Shown here: positions 1-11,435 of the stretch, in pieces
How the letters are laid out: each line of letters opens with the position of its first letter
How positions within the stretch are numbered: position 1 is the stretch's first letter
Assembly: GCA_023388075.1 (NCBI GenBank)
Contig: JAEWGX010000069.1
Span: forward strand, 1-48,065
DNA: 48,065 nucleotides
Source: Pseudomonadota bacterium
Lineage (GTDB): Bacteria; Pseudomonadota; Gammaproteobacteria; Burkholderiales; Burkholderiaceae_E
Direction: 5' to 3'
Position numbers and translations under genes: made by a program
The notes under the pieces: model-generated
Database searches by the model: none
Told to the model about the DNA's origin: nothing
What the model saw: only the letters and a program-made list of their open reading frames with translations

Positions 1-384
1 GTCCTGGCCCCGGCGACGGGAGCCGGCCGGCGGGTCGGCCCGCATGCCTTCGGTGGCGGCGGTGCGCGCCGGCGTCGCATCGTCTTCGTCGACGGTGAAG
101 GTCGGCTCCCGGCGCTCCCGGGTCCAGTCGTTGAAGTCCTCGCCCGCCGCGGGCCGCCGGCGGCCGTGCGCGCCGCGTGGTGCCCGGCCGACCGCGTCGT
201 CGTCCTGCTCGGGCTCGGTGAGGTAGTCGTCGCGGCCACGCCGTCCGCCGCCACTGCGCCCGCCTGCGCCGAACAGGGCACGTTCGCGCCCGCTGCTGCC
301 GCGGGATTGCCAGAAGTTGAAGAGCGCGACCCCGACGATCACGAGGACGACCAGCGCAACCAGGCTGACGGAGAGCGTGCTCAT
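1..384 (-). CDS. zipA: ZipA-like cell division protein, N-terminal part
   Basis: This is the first 128 codons of a gene that runs off the left edge. The product opens with a short periplasmic N-terminus and one strong membrane helix (about residues 5-24, LVALVVLVIVGVALF). A basic and acidic, Gly/Arg/Pro-rich linker follows, as in the ZipA N-terminal anchor and flexible linker. The FtsZ-binding C-terminal domain lies outside the window. It starts 31 bp after the smc stop on the same strand. In betaproteobacteria smc, zipA and ligA commonly lie in this order, and that context drives the call more than the linker sequence does. Known ZipA tethers FtsZ to the inner membrane. Any other single-pass protein with a disordered linker remains possible. 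Confidence 0.7.
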   Translation of the reverse strand, partial: MSTLSVSLVALVVLVIVGVALFNFWQSRGSSGRERALFGAGGRSGGGRRGRDDYLTEPEQDDDAVGRAPRGAHGRRRPAAGEDFNDWTRERREPTFTVDEDDATPARTAATEGMRADPPAGSRRRGQD

Positions 385-415
385 CGCCGCGCCACGCCTT
401 GGGCGGCCGGGCCCT

Positions 416-3400
416 TCAAGCCGCCTCCGCCATCTTCGCGGCCGACAGCAGGTCCACCGCGACCAGCCGCGACACGCCACGCTCCTGCATGGTGACGCCG
501 ATCAGTTGCTCCGCCATCTCCATCGCGATCTTGTTGTGGGTGATGAACAGGAACTGGGTCTCGCCGGCCATGGACTGCACCATGCGGCAGTAGCGCTCGG
601 TGTTCGCGTCGTCCAGCGGCGCGTCCACCTCGTCCAGGAGGCAGAACGGCGCCGGGTTGAGCTTGAAGATCGCGAACACCAGCGCGATCGCGGTGAGTGC
701 CTTCTCGCCGCCTGAAAGCAGGTGGATCGAGGCGTTCTTCTTGCCCGGCGGCTGGGCGATCACCTGGACCCCGGCGTCCAGAATCTCCCCGCCGGTGAGC
801 ACGAGCCGCGCCTCGCCCCCGCCGAAGAGCGCCGGGAAGAGCCGGCCGAACTCGGCGTTGACGGTGTCGTAGGTCTGCTGCAGGAGAGCCCGCGATTCCT
901 GGTCGATGGTGCGGATGGCGTTCTCGAGCGTGGTCATCGCCTCGAACAGGTCCGCGGACTGGCTTGCCAGGAACGCCTGCCGCTCCCTCGCGGCAGCGAC
1001 CTCGTCGAGCGCGGCGAGGTTGACCGGGCCGAGCCGCGCGATGGCCTGGTTGAGGCGTCCTATCTCGGATTGGAGCCAACCCGGCTTGGGCCGCTGCTCG
1101 AGCGACGCGAGGCTCTGCGCGAGGGCGGCCTCGTCGGCCTCGGCCTCCACGAGCGCCTGCGATGCCTGCTCGGCCGCCAGACGCGCGGCCTGCTCCTTGA
1201 GCTTGAGCTCCGTGAGCTTCTGCCGGAGCGGGTCCTGGTTGCGCTCGAGCGTGAGCCGCTTCTCGTCGATCCGGCGCAGCTCGCCGGCGAGCTCGTCGGC
1301 CCGGTTGCGCGCGGCCGCGAGCGCCTCTTCCGCGGCCACCCGCTCCTGCAGCAGCAGCTCGCGCGCCTGCAGCGCTTCCTCGTCCGAAAGCGCCGCGCGC
1401 TCGGCCGAAAGACGCTCCTGCTCCGCCACCGCGCGCGCGAGGTTCTCGTCGGCCATCGCGATCTGCTGGTGCAGGTTCTCCGCCTGCTGCTGGGCCGATC
1501 TCACCGCGAAGCTGCATTCCTGCAGGGCGAGCTCGGCTTCGCGCGATTCTTCGCTCGCCGCCGCGAGGGCCTGCGCGGTCTCTTCGGCTGCCGAGCGCGA
1601 CGCCTCGGCCGCGGCCGAGCGCTCGGCAAGCTCCGCATCCAGCTGCTCGAGGCTCGCGGCCGCCTCGCTCACGGCTTCCTCCCGCGCCGCGAGCTGCGCA
1701 GCCAGCTCCTCGAGCTCCGAAGTGAGGCGATCGTGCGCGGCGTCGCGCCGGCTCACCGCCTGCGCGAGGCGCTCGTGCTCGAGCGCCGCGGCGGAGGCCT
1801 GGCGCAGCGCCCGCGCGTGAGCCTCGCGGGCCTGGGTGAGGCGACCGGCAAGCGCGGTGGCGGTGGCCTCCACCTGCTCCGCGTGCTGGCGCGCCTCTTC
1901 GGTCAGGAACTGCTGGGCGCGCAGCTCGCGCCCGAGATTCTGCAGCTCCTGCTGGCGCGCCAGCACGCCGTCCTCGTCCGAATCCAGGGCGAAGAGGGAG
2001 ACGTCGTAGCGGCCGATGGCATGGCCGCCCTTCACCACGAAGCGTGCGCCGGCCGGCAGGTCGCCACGGGCGGCGAACGCCGCCTCGGCCGTCTCCGCCG
2101 CGTAGAAGCTGCCCAACCACTCGGCGAGCAGGCCGGACAGATGGGCATCGCCGCAGCGGACCATGCTGGCGAGTGGCGTGAGCCGGGCTCCGGCGCCGCC
2201 GCCGGGGACGGCGGGCGCCCCGGCCGTGGCCGGCACGTCGTCGCGCAGGTAGAGGCCGAGCTTGCCGGGAGGGCTGTCGTCCAGCATCCGCGCGATCCGC
2301 CCGGCGTCCTGGATCTCCAGGCTGTGGACCCGCTCCCGCAGGGCGGCCTCCACCGCGAGCTCCCAGCCGGGCTCGATGGTGATGCGCTGCCAGAGCCGCT
2401 CGACGTCCTGCGCGATACCGTGGCGCGCCAGCCAGGGCTTCACCTTCTGCTCGCTGTGCATCCGCGACTGGAGCTGCGAGAGCACCCCGATCCGCGCCTC
2501 GATGGTCGAGCGCTTGCCCTCGGCGGCGCGAAGCTGCTGCTGCGCCGGTTCGCGCTGGACCTGGATCTCGCGCTGCTGGGTCTCGAGCAGCTCCTGCTCG
2601 CGCGCGGTCGCAGCCTCCTGCTCACGAGCGGCCTCGAGCTCGCGTGCCCGCTGCTCGAGCGCCTCCATGGGGGCCGCATCGAGCTGCTCCAGCTCGGACG
2701 CGAGGCGGCCCCGGCGATCGCGCAGCGACCCGATCGCCTCTTCGACCGACAGGCGCCGCACCTCGATCGCCTGGCGCGCCTGCCGGGTCTGGCCAAGCGC
2801 ATGGCGCGCCTGCTCCACCGCTTCGCGGGACTGCTCGTCGCGCTCGCGGGCCTGGGCCAGCGTCTCTTCCGCCCGCGAAGCGCGCTCCTCGGCCTCGAGT
2901 CGCCGCGACTCGGCCACCTCGATCTCGGCGTCGACCTCGGAAAGGCGCTCCGCGCCACTGCCGGCAAGCGCCTGCGCGCTTTCGATCTGGGCCGCGAGGC
3001 CGGCGAGGCGTTCGTCGAGCTGGCCGCGATTCTGGGCCACCAAGCGGATCTGGTTCTCGACGGCCGAGATCCGGCTGTTGACCTCGTAGAACGCGGCCTG
3101 GCGGCGGCTGACCTCGTCGGTCGACTGGTGCGTCTGCTCGCGGAACTCGACCAACCGTGCCTCGCACGAGCGCAACCGCGTCGTGAGCGACTCGATCTCG
3201 ACCTCGATGTCCGCGGTCGTGCGCTCCAACCGCTCCTGCTCGGCGTGCGCGTCGTCACGCCGGATCAGCCACAGCCAGCCCTGCTTGTCGGCGCGCTCGG
3301 CCTCGAACGCGCGGAACTGGGTTGCCACCTCGGCCTGCTGCTCCAGCTTCTCGATCTGCCCGTTCAGCTCGCGCAGGATGTCCTCCACCCGCGTGAGGTT

Positions 3401-3967
3401 CTCCCGCGTGGTGGCGAGGCGGTTCTCCGTCTCGCGGCGCCGTTCCTTGTACTTGGAGACGCCGGCGGCCTCCTCGAAGAACACCCGCAGCTCGTCGGGC
3501 TTGGCCTCGATGATGCGCGAGATGGTGCCCTGCCCGATGATCGCGTAGGCGCGCGGTCCGAGCCCGGTGCCGAGGAAGATGTCGTGCACGTCCTTGCGCC
3601 GCACGACCTGCTGGTTGATGTAGTAGGTGGACTGCCCGTCGCGGGTCAGCACCCGCTTCACCGAGATCTCCGCGAAACCGCTCCACGCACCGCCCACGCG
3701 GCCGAGGGTGTTGTCGAACACCATCTCCACGCTGGCTCGCGAGGCGGGCTTGCGCTCGCTCGATCCGTTGAAGATCACGTCCTGCATCGACTCCCCGCGC
3801 AGCTCCGCGGCGCGCGATTCGCCAAGCACCCAGCGGGCGGCGTCGATGATGTTGGACTTGCCGCAGCCGTTCGGGCCCACCACGCCGACAAGCTGGCCGG
3901 GCAGTTCGAAGGTGGTGGGATCGCAGAAGGACTTGAAGCCGGAGAGTTTGACCTGCTTAAGGCGCAC
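416..3967 (-). CDS. smc: Chromosome segregation protein SMC
   Basis: The 1183-residue product is a full-length SMC ATPase, which compacts and organises the nucleoid as a dimer with ScpA and ScpB. Walker A is GPNGCGKSN at residues 31-39. Two long Ala/Glu/Arg-rich coiled coils flank a hinge at roughly 500-680. The C-terminal head has the signature LLSGGEK at about 1083 and Walker B CLLDEVDAP at about 1107. The start is GTG, preceded by AGAGG at suitable spacing, and begins MRLKQVKLSGFKSF as in other SMCs. The opposite strand is open over almost the whole length, as expected of GC-rich antisense; I do not count it as a gene. smc is divergent from queF across a 127-bp gap. Confidence 0.97.
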   Translation of the reverse strand: MRLKQVKLSGFKSFCDPTTFELPGQLVGVVGPNGCGKSNIIDAARWVLGESRAAELRGESMQDVIFNGSSERKPASRASVEMVFDNTLGRVGGAWSGFAEISVKRVLTRDGQSTYYINQQVVRRKDVHDIFLGTGLGPRAYAIIGQGTISRIIEAKPDELRVFFEEAAGVSKYKERRRETENRLATTRENLTRVEDILRELNGQIEKLEQQAEVATQFRAFEAERADKQGWLWLIRRDDAHAEQERLERTTADIEVEIESLTTRLRSCEARLVEFREQTHQSTDEVSRRQAAFYEVNSRISAVENQIRLVAQNRGQLDERLAGLAAQIESAQALAGSGAERLSEVDAEIEVAESRRLEAEERASRAEETLAQARERDEQSREAVEQARHALGQTRQARQAIEVRRLSVEEAIGSLRDRRGRLASELEQLDAAPMEALEQRARELEAAREQEAATAREQELLETQQREIQVQREPAQQQLRAAEGKRSTIEARIGVLSQLQSRMHSEQKVKPWLARHGIAQDVERLWQRITIEPGWELAVEAALRERVHSLEIQDAGRIARMLDDSPPGKLGLYLRDDVPATAGAPAVPGGGAGARLTPLASMVRCGDAHLSGLLAEWLGSFYAAETAEAAFAARGDLPAGARFVVKGGHAIGRYDVSLFALDSDEDGVLARQQELQNLGRELRAQQFLTEEARQHAEQVEATATALAGRLTQAREAHARALRQASAAALEHERLAQAVSRRDAAHDRLTSELEELAAQLAAREEAVSEAAASLEQLDAELAERSAAAEASRSAAEETAQALAAASEESREAELALQECSFAVRSAQQQAENLHQQIAMADENLARAVAEQERLSAERAALSDEEALQARELLLQERVAAEEALAAARNRADELAGELRRIDEKRLTLERNQDPLRQKLTELKLKEQAARLAAEQASQALVEAEADEAALAQSLASLEQRPKPGWLQSEIGRLNQAIARLGPVNLAALDEVAAARERQAFLASQSADLFEAMTTLENAIRTIDQESRALLQQTYDTVNAEFGRLFPALFGGGEARLVLTGGEILDAGVQVIAQPPGKKNASIHLLSGGEKALTAIALVFAIFKLNPAPFCLLDEVDAPLDDANTERYCRMVQSMAGETQFLFITHNKIAMEMAEQLIGVTMQERGVSRLVAVDLLSAAKMAEAA

Positions 3968-4076
3968 TGAAAGCCTCTGGAGGATGCTGCGTTGTTAGGC
4001 TCCGAAGGCGCCACGCCGCCGGAGCTTGGACACACCCACCTGGGCCCGGCGCAGGCTGGGTCGTCAAGCCGCCTCG

Positions 4077-4082
4077 TATAAT
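4077..4082 (+). promoter_or_regulatory. -10 box TATAAT upstream of queF
   Basis: A perfect TATAAT lies 12 bp before the queF ATG in otherwise GC-rich DNA. No convincing -35 box is visible 16-18 bp upstream. Transcription starting 6-8 bp after the box would leave a leader of only a few bases, and no Shine-Dalgarno sequence precedes the ATG. This is seen in sequence; activity is inferred. Confidence 0.5.
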
Positions 4083-4094
4083 ACCAACTACATC

Positions 4095-4523
4095 ATGCCA
4101 AGCACTCCCTCCACCGACCTTCCCGTCTTCGACAACCCGTCGCCGGACCGCGACTACCTCGTTCACATCGAGTGTCCCGAGTTCACCTGCCTGTGCCCGC
4201 TGACCGGGCAGCCGGATTTCGCGACGATGGTGCTGGACTACATTCCCGATCGCCTGAACCTGGAGCTGAAGGGGCTGAAGCTCTACTTCTGGTCCTTCCG
4301 CGACCGCGGCGTGTTCCACGAGGCGGTCACGAACCAGATCGTGGACGAGATGGTCGCGCGCATCGCGCCTCGCTACCTGCGACTCACCGCGCGCTGGTTC
4401 GTGCGCGGTGGTCTCTATACCACCGTGGTTGCCGAGCACCGCAAGCCCGGCTGGACCCCTGCGCCCGGCTCGCCTCTCGAGGTCGCCGCGCCGGCGATCG
4501 GATCCGGCCGCACGGGCGCATGA
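4095..4523 (+). CDS. queF: NADPH-dependent 7-cyano-7-deazaguanine reductase QueF (type I)
   Basis: QueF reduces preQ0 to preQ1 in queuosine tRNA-modification synthesis, in the cytoplasm. The 142-residue product matches the short, unimodular QueF type. The catalytic thioimide-forming Cys is C34 in TCLCPLTGQPDFA and the proton-donating Asp is D41. The family NADPH-binding segment appears as LKLYFWSFRDRGVFHE at about residues 61-76. The ATG at 4095 is chosen because conserved sequence begins just after it; an upstream in-frame start would add unconserved residues. There is no Shine-Dalgarno and a TATAAT lies 12 bp upstream, so the mRNA may be almost leaderless. The stop overlaps the dapC start (ATGA), so the two genes are probably cotranscribed. 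Confidence 0.95.
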   Translation: MPSTPSTDLPVFDNPSPDRDYLVHIECPEFTCLCPLTGQPDFATMVLDYIPDRLNLELKGLKLYFWSFRDRGVFHEAVTNQIVDEMVARIAPRYLRLTARWFVRGGLYTTVVAEHRKPGWTPAPGSPLEVAAPAIGSGRTGA

Positions 4524-5746
4524 ACCCGCGGCTGTCGCTGCTGCAGCCCTATCCGTTCGAGCGGCTGCGCGCGCTGCTCGCGCAGCCGCCGCAAGCCTTC
4601 GGACTCAGCCGGTCGCCTGCGGCGTCGCGGCCGGAGCCGTTCGTCAATCTTTCCATCGGCGAACCGCGCCACGCGACGCCTGCGCTGGTCACCCGCGCGC
4701 TGACCGACGCGCTCGCGGGGCTCGCTTCGTACCCGGCCACCGCCGGCTCGCCCGCGCTGCGCGAGGCGATCGCGGCCTGGATCGAGCGGCGTCACGGCGT
4801 CCGGCTCGATGCGGACACGCAGGTGCTGCCGGTCAACGGCTCGCGCGAGGCGCTCTTCGCCTTCGCCCAGACGGTGATCGATCCGGTCGCCGGCGCGCTG
4901 GTCGTGTCGCCCAACCCCTTCTACCAGATCTACGAAGGGGCCGCGCTGCTTGCCGGCGCCCAGGTCCACCTGGTCGACCAGTCGCCTGCCAACGACCTGC
5001 GCTGCGACTGGGCCGCGGTGCCCGAGGCGATCTGGGCGCGCACCCAGCTCGTCTTCGTCTGTTCCCCGGGCAATCCCACCGGGGCAGTCATGCCGCTGGA
5101 GGAATGGCGCCTGCTGTTCGAGCTGTCGGACCGTCACGGCTTCGTGATCGCCTCGGACGAGTGCTACTCGGAGATCTACCAGGACGAATCCAGGCCGCCG
5201 CTCGGCGGCCTCGCCGCGAGCGTGCAGCTCGGCCGCGAGGCTGCCCGCCGGCTGGTGGTCTTCTCGAGCCTGTCCAAGCGATCGAACGTGCCCGGCATGC
5301 GTTCCGGCTTCGTCGCCGGCGACGCGGCGCTGATCCGCGAGTTCCTGCGCTATCGCACCTACCACGGCAGCGCCATGAATCCCGCGGTGCAGGTGGCGTC
5401 GGTGGCCGCCTGGCAGGACGAGGAGCATGTCGCGCAGAACCGCCGCCTCTACCGCGAGAAGTTCGATGCGGTGGTGCCGATCATCGCGCAGGCCCTCGAG
5501 GTGCGGCGTCCCGAGGCGAGCTTCTATCTGTGGCTCGCGGTGCCCGACGGCGACGACGCCCGCTTCGCCTGGCGACTGAACCACGAGATGGCCACGCTGG
5601 TCCTGCCGGGGAGCTTCCTTGGCCGAGCCGCCGCGCAGGGAGGCGCCAACCCCGGTGCGGGATTCGTGCGGGTGGCGCTGGTGGAGGACCTTGCCGCCTG
5701 CGTGGCCGGCGCGCGCCGCATCGGCGAGCTGGCCCGCGCCGGCTGA
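4520..5746 (+). CDS. dapC: Succinyldiaminopimelate transaminase DapC
   Basis: This is a 408-residue fold-type I PLP aminotransferase. Its predicted role is the amination of N-succinyl-2-amino-6-oxopimelate in the succinylase branch of lysine/diaminopimelate synthesis. Visible motifs are the N-terminal NLSIGEPRH, the loop SPGNPTGAV at about 182-190, SDECYSEIY at about 212-220, and the PLP Schiff-base lysine K253 in SSLSKRSNVPGMRSGF. The start overlaps the queF stop by 4 bp. dapD lies 210 bp downstream on the same strand, which supports DapC over a generic aspartate aminotransferase. The 5747-5956 gap contains short GC inverted repeats and a TAGAAT box at 5846-5851, but no gene. Confidence 0.9.
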   Translation: MNPRLSLLQPYPFERLRALLAQPPQAFGLSRSPAASRPEPFVNLSIGEPRHATPALVTRALTDALAGLASYPATAGSPALREAIAAWIERRHGVRLDADTQVLPVNGSREALFAFAQTVIDPVAGALVVSPNPFYQIYEGAALLAGAQVHLVDQSPANDLRCDWAAVPEAIWARTQLVFVCSPGNPTGAVMPLEEWRLLFELSDRHGFVIASDECYSEIYQDESRPPLGGLAASVQLGREAARRLVVFSSLSKRSNVPGMRSGFVAGDAALIREFLRYRTYHGSAMNPAVQVASVAAWQDEEHVAQNRRLYREKFDAVVPIIAQALEVRRPEASFYLWLAVPDGDDARFAWRLNHEMATLVLPGSFLGRAAAQGGANPGAGFVRVALVEDLAACVAGARRIGELARAG

Positions 5747-5956
5747 TCCGGCCGGCCACTCCGGCCACGCCGCGGCGGATCCGAACCGCCTGTCCCGGTC
5801 CGAGCCCGCCTATGGCGAGAGGGCGCTGCCGTGCTCCTCCTGACATAGAATGCCCGGGCCGACGCGATTCGGCCGGCCCTGGCTCGCTTTTCTGGCAGGC
5901 CAAACCAGTTGTCGGCTTTTCGGCCCCTTTTGGGCGAAATACCAGGAAGATGAGCG

Positions 5957-6790
<834 letters not shown>

Positions 6791-6837
6791 GCCGGCGAGC
6801 AGGCGAGGCCCGCGGGAGCGACACGGAGGATCCGACG

Positions 6838-8070
6838 ATGGCGATGGACAAGCTGCTGGAACTCATGGCGGAGAAGCGCGCCTCGGACCTGTTCATCACG
6901 GTCGGCTCGCCCATCCAGCTCAAGCTGAACGGCGTCACCGTCCCGGTCAACCAGACCCGGCTCGAGCAGCCGCAGGTCGAGGCCCTCCTGCGCGAGGTGG
7001 TCTCCGAGCGGCAGTGGGCGCAGTTCGGCGAGTCCCAGGAGCTGAACCTGGGCTACGGCATCAAGGGGGTGGGCAGCTTCCGCTTCTCGATCTTTCGCCA
7101 GCGCGGCAGCACCGCGGCGGTGGTCCGCTACATCCCCGGGGACATTCCGGCGTTCCACACGCTCGGGCTCCCGCCGGTGCTGACCGAGCTGATCCTGCAG
7201 AAGCGCGGCCTGCTGCTGGTGGTCGGCGCGACCGGCTCCGGCAAGACCACCACGCTCGCCTCGCTGATCGACTATCGCAACGAGCAGCGCACCGGACACA
7301 TCCTCACGCTGGAGGATCCGATCGAGTTCGTCTTCCGGAACAAGCGCTCCATCGTCAACCAGCGCCAGATCGGCACGGACACCGCGAGCCTGCAGACGGC
7401 GCTGCGCAATGCGCTGCGCCAGGCGCCCGACTGCATCCTGATCGGCGAGATCCGAGACGTCGATACGATGGGCGCGGCCATCGCCTATGCCCAGTCCGGC
7501 CACCTGGTGCTGGCCACCATGCACGCCAACAGCGCGAGCCATGCCCTCAACCGGATCGTGAGCTTCTACTCCCCGGAGAACCGGCGGGTGCTCCTCTCGG
7601 ACCTTTCCACCACGCTGCGCGCGGTGGTCTCCCAGCGGCTGCTCAAGTCGGTGGACGGCGGGCGGGTGCCGGCGGTCGAGGTGCTGCTCAACAACAACCA
7701 CATGGCCGAGCTGATCGAGCAGGGTCGCATCTCGGAGATCAAGGAAGCGATGGCCAACAGCATGGCGGCCGGCTCGCAGACCTTCGAGGAAGCGCTGATC
7801 CAGCTGATCCAGAGCGGCAAGGTGACCCGAGAGGACGCCCTGGCCAACAGCGATTCGCCGACCAACCTGCTCTGGCTGCTGGAGAATCGCACCGAGCAGC
7901 CTGCGGCGGCGGCGCAGCCGGTCGGGATGCCGGGCATCGAGCTGCCGGCGGGGCTCGAGCCGGCCCAGGGTTCGGACCCGCACCGGCCACGGCCCGCGAA
8001 CGACCCCAACGCGAAGGTGCCCGCGACTGCCGAAGGGGCGTCCTTCTCCGAGTTCCTGCTCAACATCTGA
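6838..8070 (+). CDS. pilU: PilT/PilU-family type IV pilus retraction ATPase (PilU-like)
   Basis: The 410-residue product is a hexameric secretion-type ATPase of the PilT/PilU class, which acts at the cytoplasmic base of type IV pili during retraction. Walker A is GATGSGKT at 130-137, followed by the Asp box (TLEDPIEFVF), Walker B (CILIGEIRD) and the His box (LVLATMHAN). The opening AMDKLLELMAEKRASDLFIT is typical of PilU. The C-terminal extension (PAAAAQPVGMPGIELPAG and beyond) is longer than in PilT and fits PilU. GGAGGA at 6825-6830 is 7 nt from the ATG. pilT, its usual neighbour, is not in this window, so PilU rather than PilT is an inference from sequence features. Confidence 0.85.
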   Translation: MAMDKLLELMAEKRASDLFITVGSPIQLKLNGVTVPVNQTRLEQPQVEALLREVVSERQWAQFGESQELNLGYGIKGVGSFRFSIFRQRGSTAAVVRYIPGDIPAFHTLGLPPVLTELILQKRGLLLVVGATGSGKTTTLASLIDYRNEQRTGHILTLEDPIEFVFRNKRSIVNQRQIGTDTASLQTALRNALRQAPDCILIGEIRDVDTMGAAIAYAQSGHLVLATMHANSASHALNRIVSFYSPENRRVLLSDLSTTLRAVVSQRLLKSVDGGRVPAVEVLLNNNHMAELIEQGRISEIKEAMANSMAAGSQTFEEALIQLIQSGKVTREDALANSDSPTNLLWLLENRTEQPAAAAQPVGMPGIELPAGLEPAQGSDPHRPRPANDPNAKVPATAEGASFSEFLLNI

Positions 8071-8435
8071 TGGCTGTCACCGTCTACGGAATCGCCAACT
8101 GCGACCAGTGCCGCAAGGCGCTGGCCTGGCTGCGCGAGCACGGCATCGAGCATCGCTTCCACGATTTCCGGGTGGACGGGCTGGACCGCCGGATGCTGGA
8201 GCGCTGGTGCAGCCACCTGCCCTGGAATTCGCTGCTGAACCGGCGCGGGCTGACCTGGCGCGGGCTGGACGACGCGGCGCGCACCCAGGTCGTGGACCAG
8301 GCGAGCGCGGTCGAGCTCATGCTGGCCCACCCCACCCTGGTCAAGCGACCGGTCATCGTCCTCGACGACGGCCTGCAGCTCGGCTTCTCGGCGCAGCGCC
8401 TCGCCGCGGCCCTCCTGCCGGCCGAGGCAAGGTAG
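8070..8435 (+). CDS. Spx/ArsC-family (YffB-like) thioredoxin-fold protein
   Basis: The 121-residue product belongs to the ArsC/Spx/YffB family. It starts MAVTVYGIANCDQCRKA, with a C11-x-x-C14 motif after the first strand, and ends with the family's LVKRPVIVLDDG segment. YffB-like proteins are thioredoxin-fold proteins of uncertain function, possibly glutathione-dependent thiol reductases; arsenate reduction is not established for this branch. The ATG overlaps the pilU stop by one base (TGATG), so translation is likely coupled. In E. coli the homologue yffB sits directly upstream of dapE. Here prmB follows instead, although dapC and dapD are nearby. Confidence 0.85.
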   Translation: MAVTVYGIANCDQCRKALAWLREHGIEHRFHDFRVDGLDRRMLERWCSHLPWNSLLNRRGLTWRGLDDAARTQVVDQASAVELMLAHPTLVKRPVIVLDDGLQLGFSAQRLAAALLPAEAR

Positions 8436-8459
8436 TGCCAACCCCACCGGGCATGGCCC

Positions 8460-9457
8460 GTGGTTGATCGGCCGGCCGGCGGTGCGTCGTCGCCGCGGCG
8501 GGTAGTCGCCTCGAGCGAGGACGCGGCGAGCAGCCTGCGCACCGTGAGGGACCTGGTAAGGCACTCCGTGAGCCGTCTCTGCCAGGCCCGGGTCCGCTTC
8601 GGACACGGCACCGACGACGTCCACGACGAGGCGATCTGGCTGGTCTGCTGGGTGCTGCACCTGCCGGTTGCCCATTACGACGCGCTTGCCGATGCCACCG
8701 TCGCCTGGCCCGAGATCCGCGCGGTGCTCGACCTGGTCGAGCGGCGCTGCAGCGAGCGCAGGCCGCTTGCCTACCTCGTCGGCGAAGCCTGGCTGATGGG
8801 CTACCGGTTCCGTTGCGACGCCCGAGCGCTGGTGCCGCGCTCGCTGATCGCCGAGGCGCTGCTCCAGGGCGCCCTGGAGCCGCACCTGCCGCCGCGCCTG
8901 CGCGTCGACGAGGGCGCGGGCGCTCGCATACTCGATCTCTGCACCGGCGGCGGCAGCCTCGCCATCATCGCCGCGTCCGCGTGGCCTGCGGCAGAAGTGA
9001 CCGGGAGCGATCTGAGCGCCGAGGCACTCGCGCTTGCCGCCGAGAATGTCGACGACTACGAGCTGGGCGCGCGGGTACACCTGGTTCAGGGCGACCTCTT
9101 CGCCGGGCTGGGTCGCCAGCGCTTCGACCTGATCCTCTGCAATCCGCCCTATGTGAACGCGCGGTCGATGGCCGCCCTGCCCGCCGAATTCCGCGCCGAG
9201 CCGCAGGCCGCGCTCGCCGGTGGCGAGGACGGCATGGACCTGGTCGTCCGCATCCTGGCCACGGCCCACGCGCACCTGCAGCCCGAGGGACTCCTGGTGC
9301 TCGAGATCGGCCATGAGGCTCGCCACTTCGAGCGACGCTTCCCGCGACTCGAATGGGCCTGGGTCGGTGTTGCCCAAGGCGAGAACCGCATCGTCGCCGT
9401 CGACGCGGGCGCGTTGCGCGAGGCAGCCGGGGCGCAGGACGGCCCCCGGCGGCGGCG

Positions 9458-9461
<4 letters not shown>
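8460..9461 (+). CDS. prmB: 50S ribosomal protein L3 glutamine methyltransferase PrmB
   Basis: This is a 333-residue class I SAM-dependent N5-glutamine methyltransferase of the HemK/PrmB family. The SAM loop DLCTGGGSLA is at about 159-168 and the catalytic NPPY is at 228-231, which binds the substrate Gln amide. The N-terminal helical domain (RPLAYLVGEAWLMGYRF at about 101-117) is the PrmB/HemK type. PrmB methylates the conserved Gln of ribosomal protein L3; PrmC would act on release factors. PrmB is preferred because of its N-terminal extension. The GTG start is uncertain: the first 25 residues are unconserved, and a later start is possible. The stop overlaps the next gene's GTG (GTGA). Confidence 0.85.
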
Positions 9462-11428
<1,967 letters not shown>

Positions 11429-11435
11429 TCCGCGA

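Noticed and set aside
722..3970. Very long open frame on the plus strand opposite smc
   Set aside because: It is the antisense of the smc coiled-coil sequence in GC-rich DNA, has Leu/Arg/Gly-biased composition and no domain; smc motifs on the other strand are complete.
8070..8435. Arsenate reductase ArsC
   Set aside because: The CxxC start and the pilU/prmB context match the YffB/Spx branch; no other ars genes are present.
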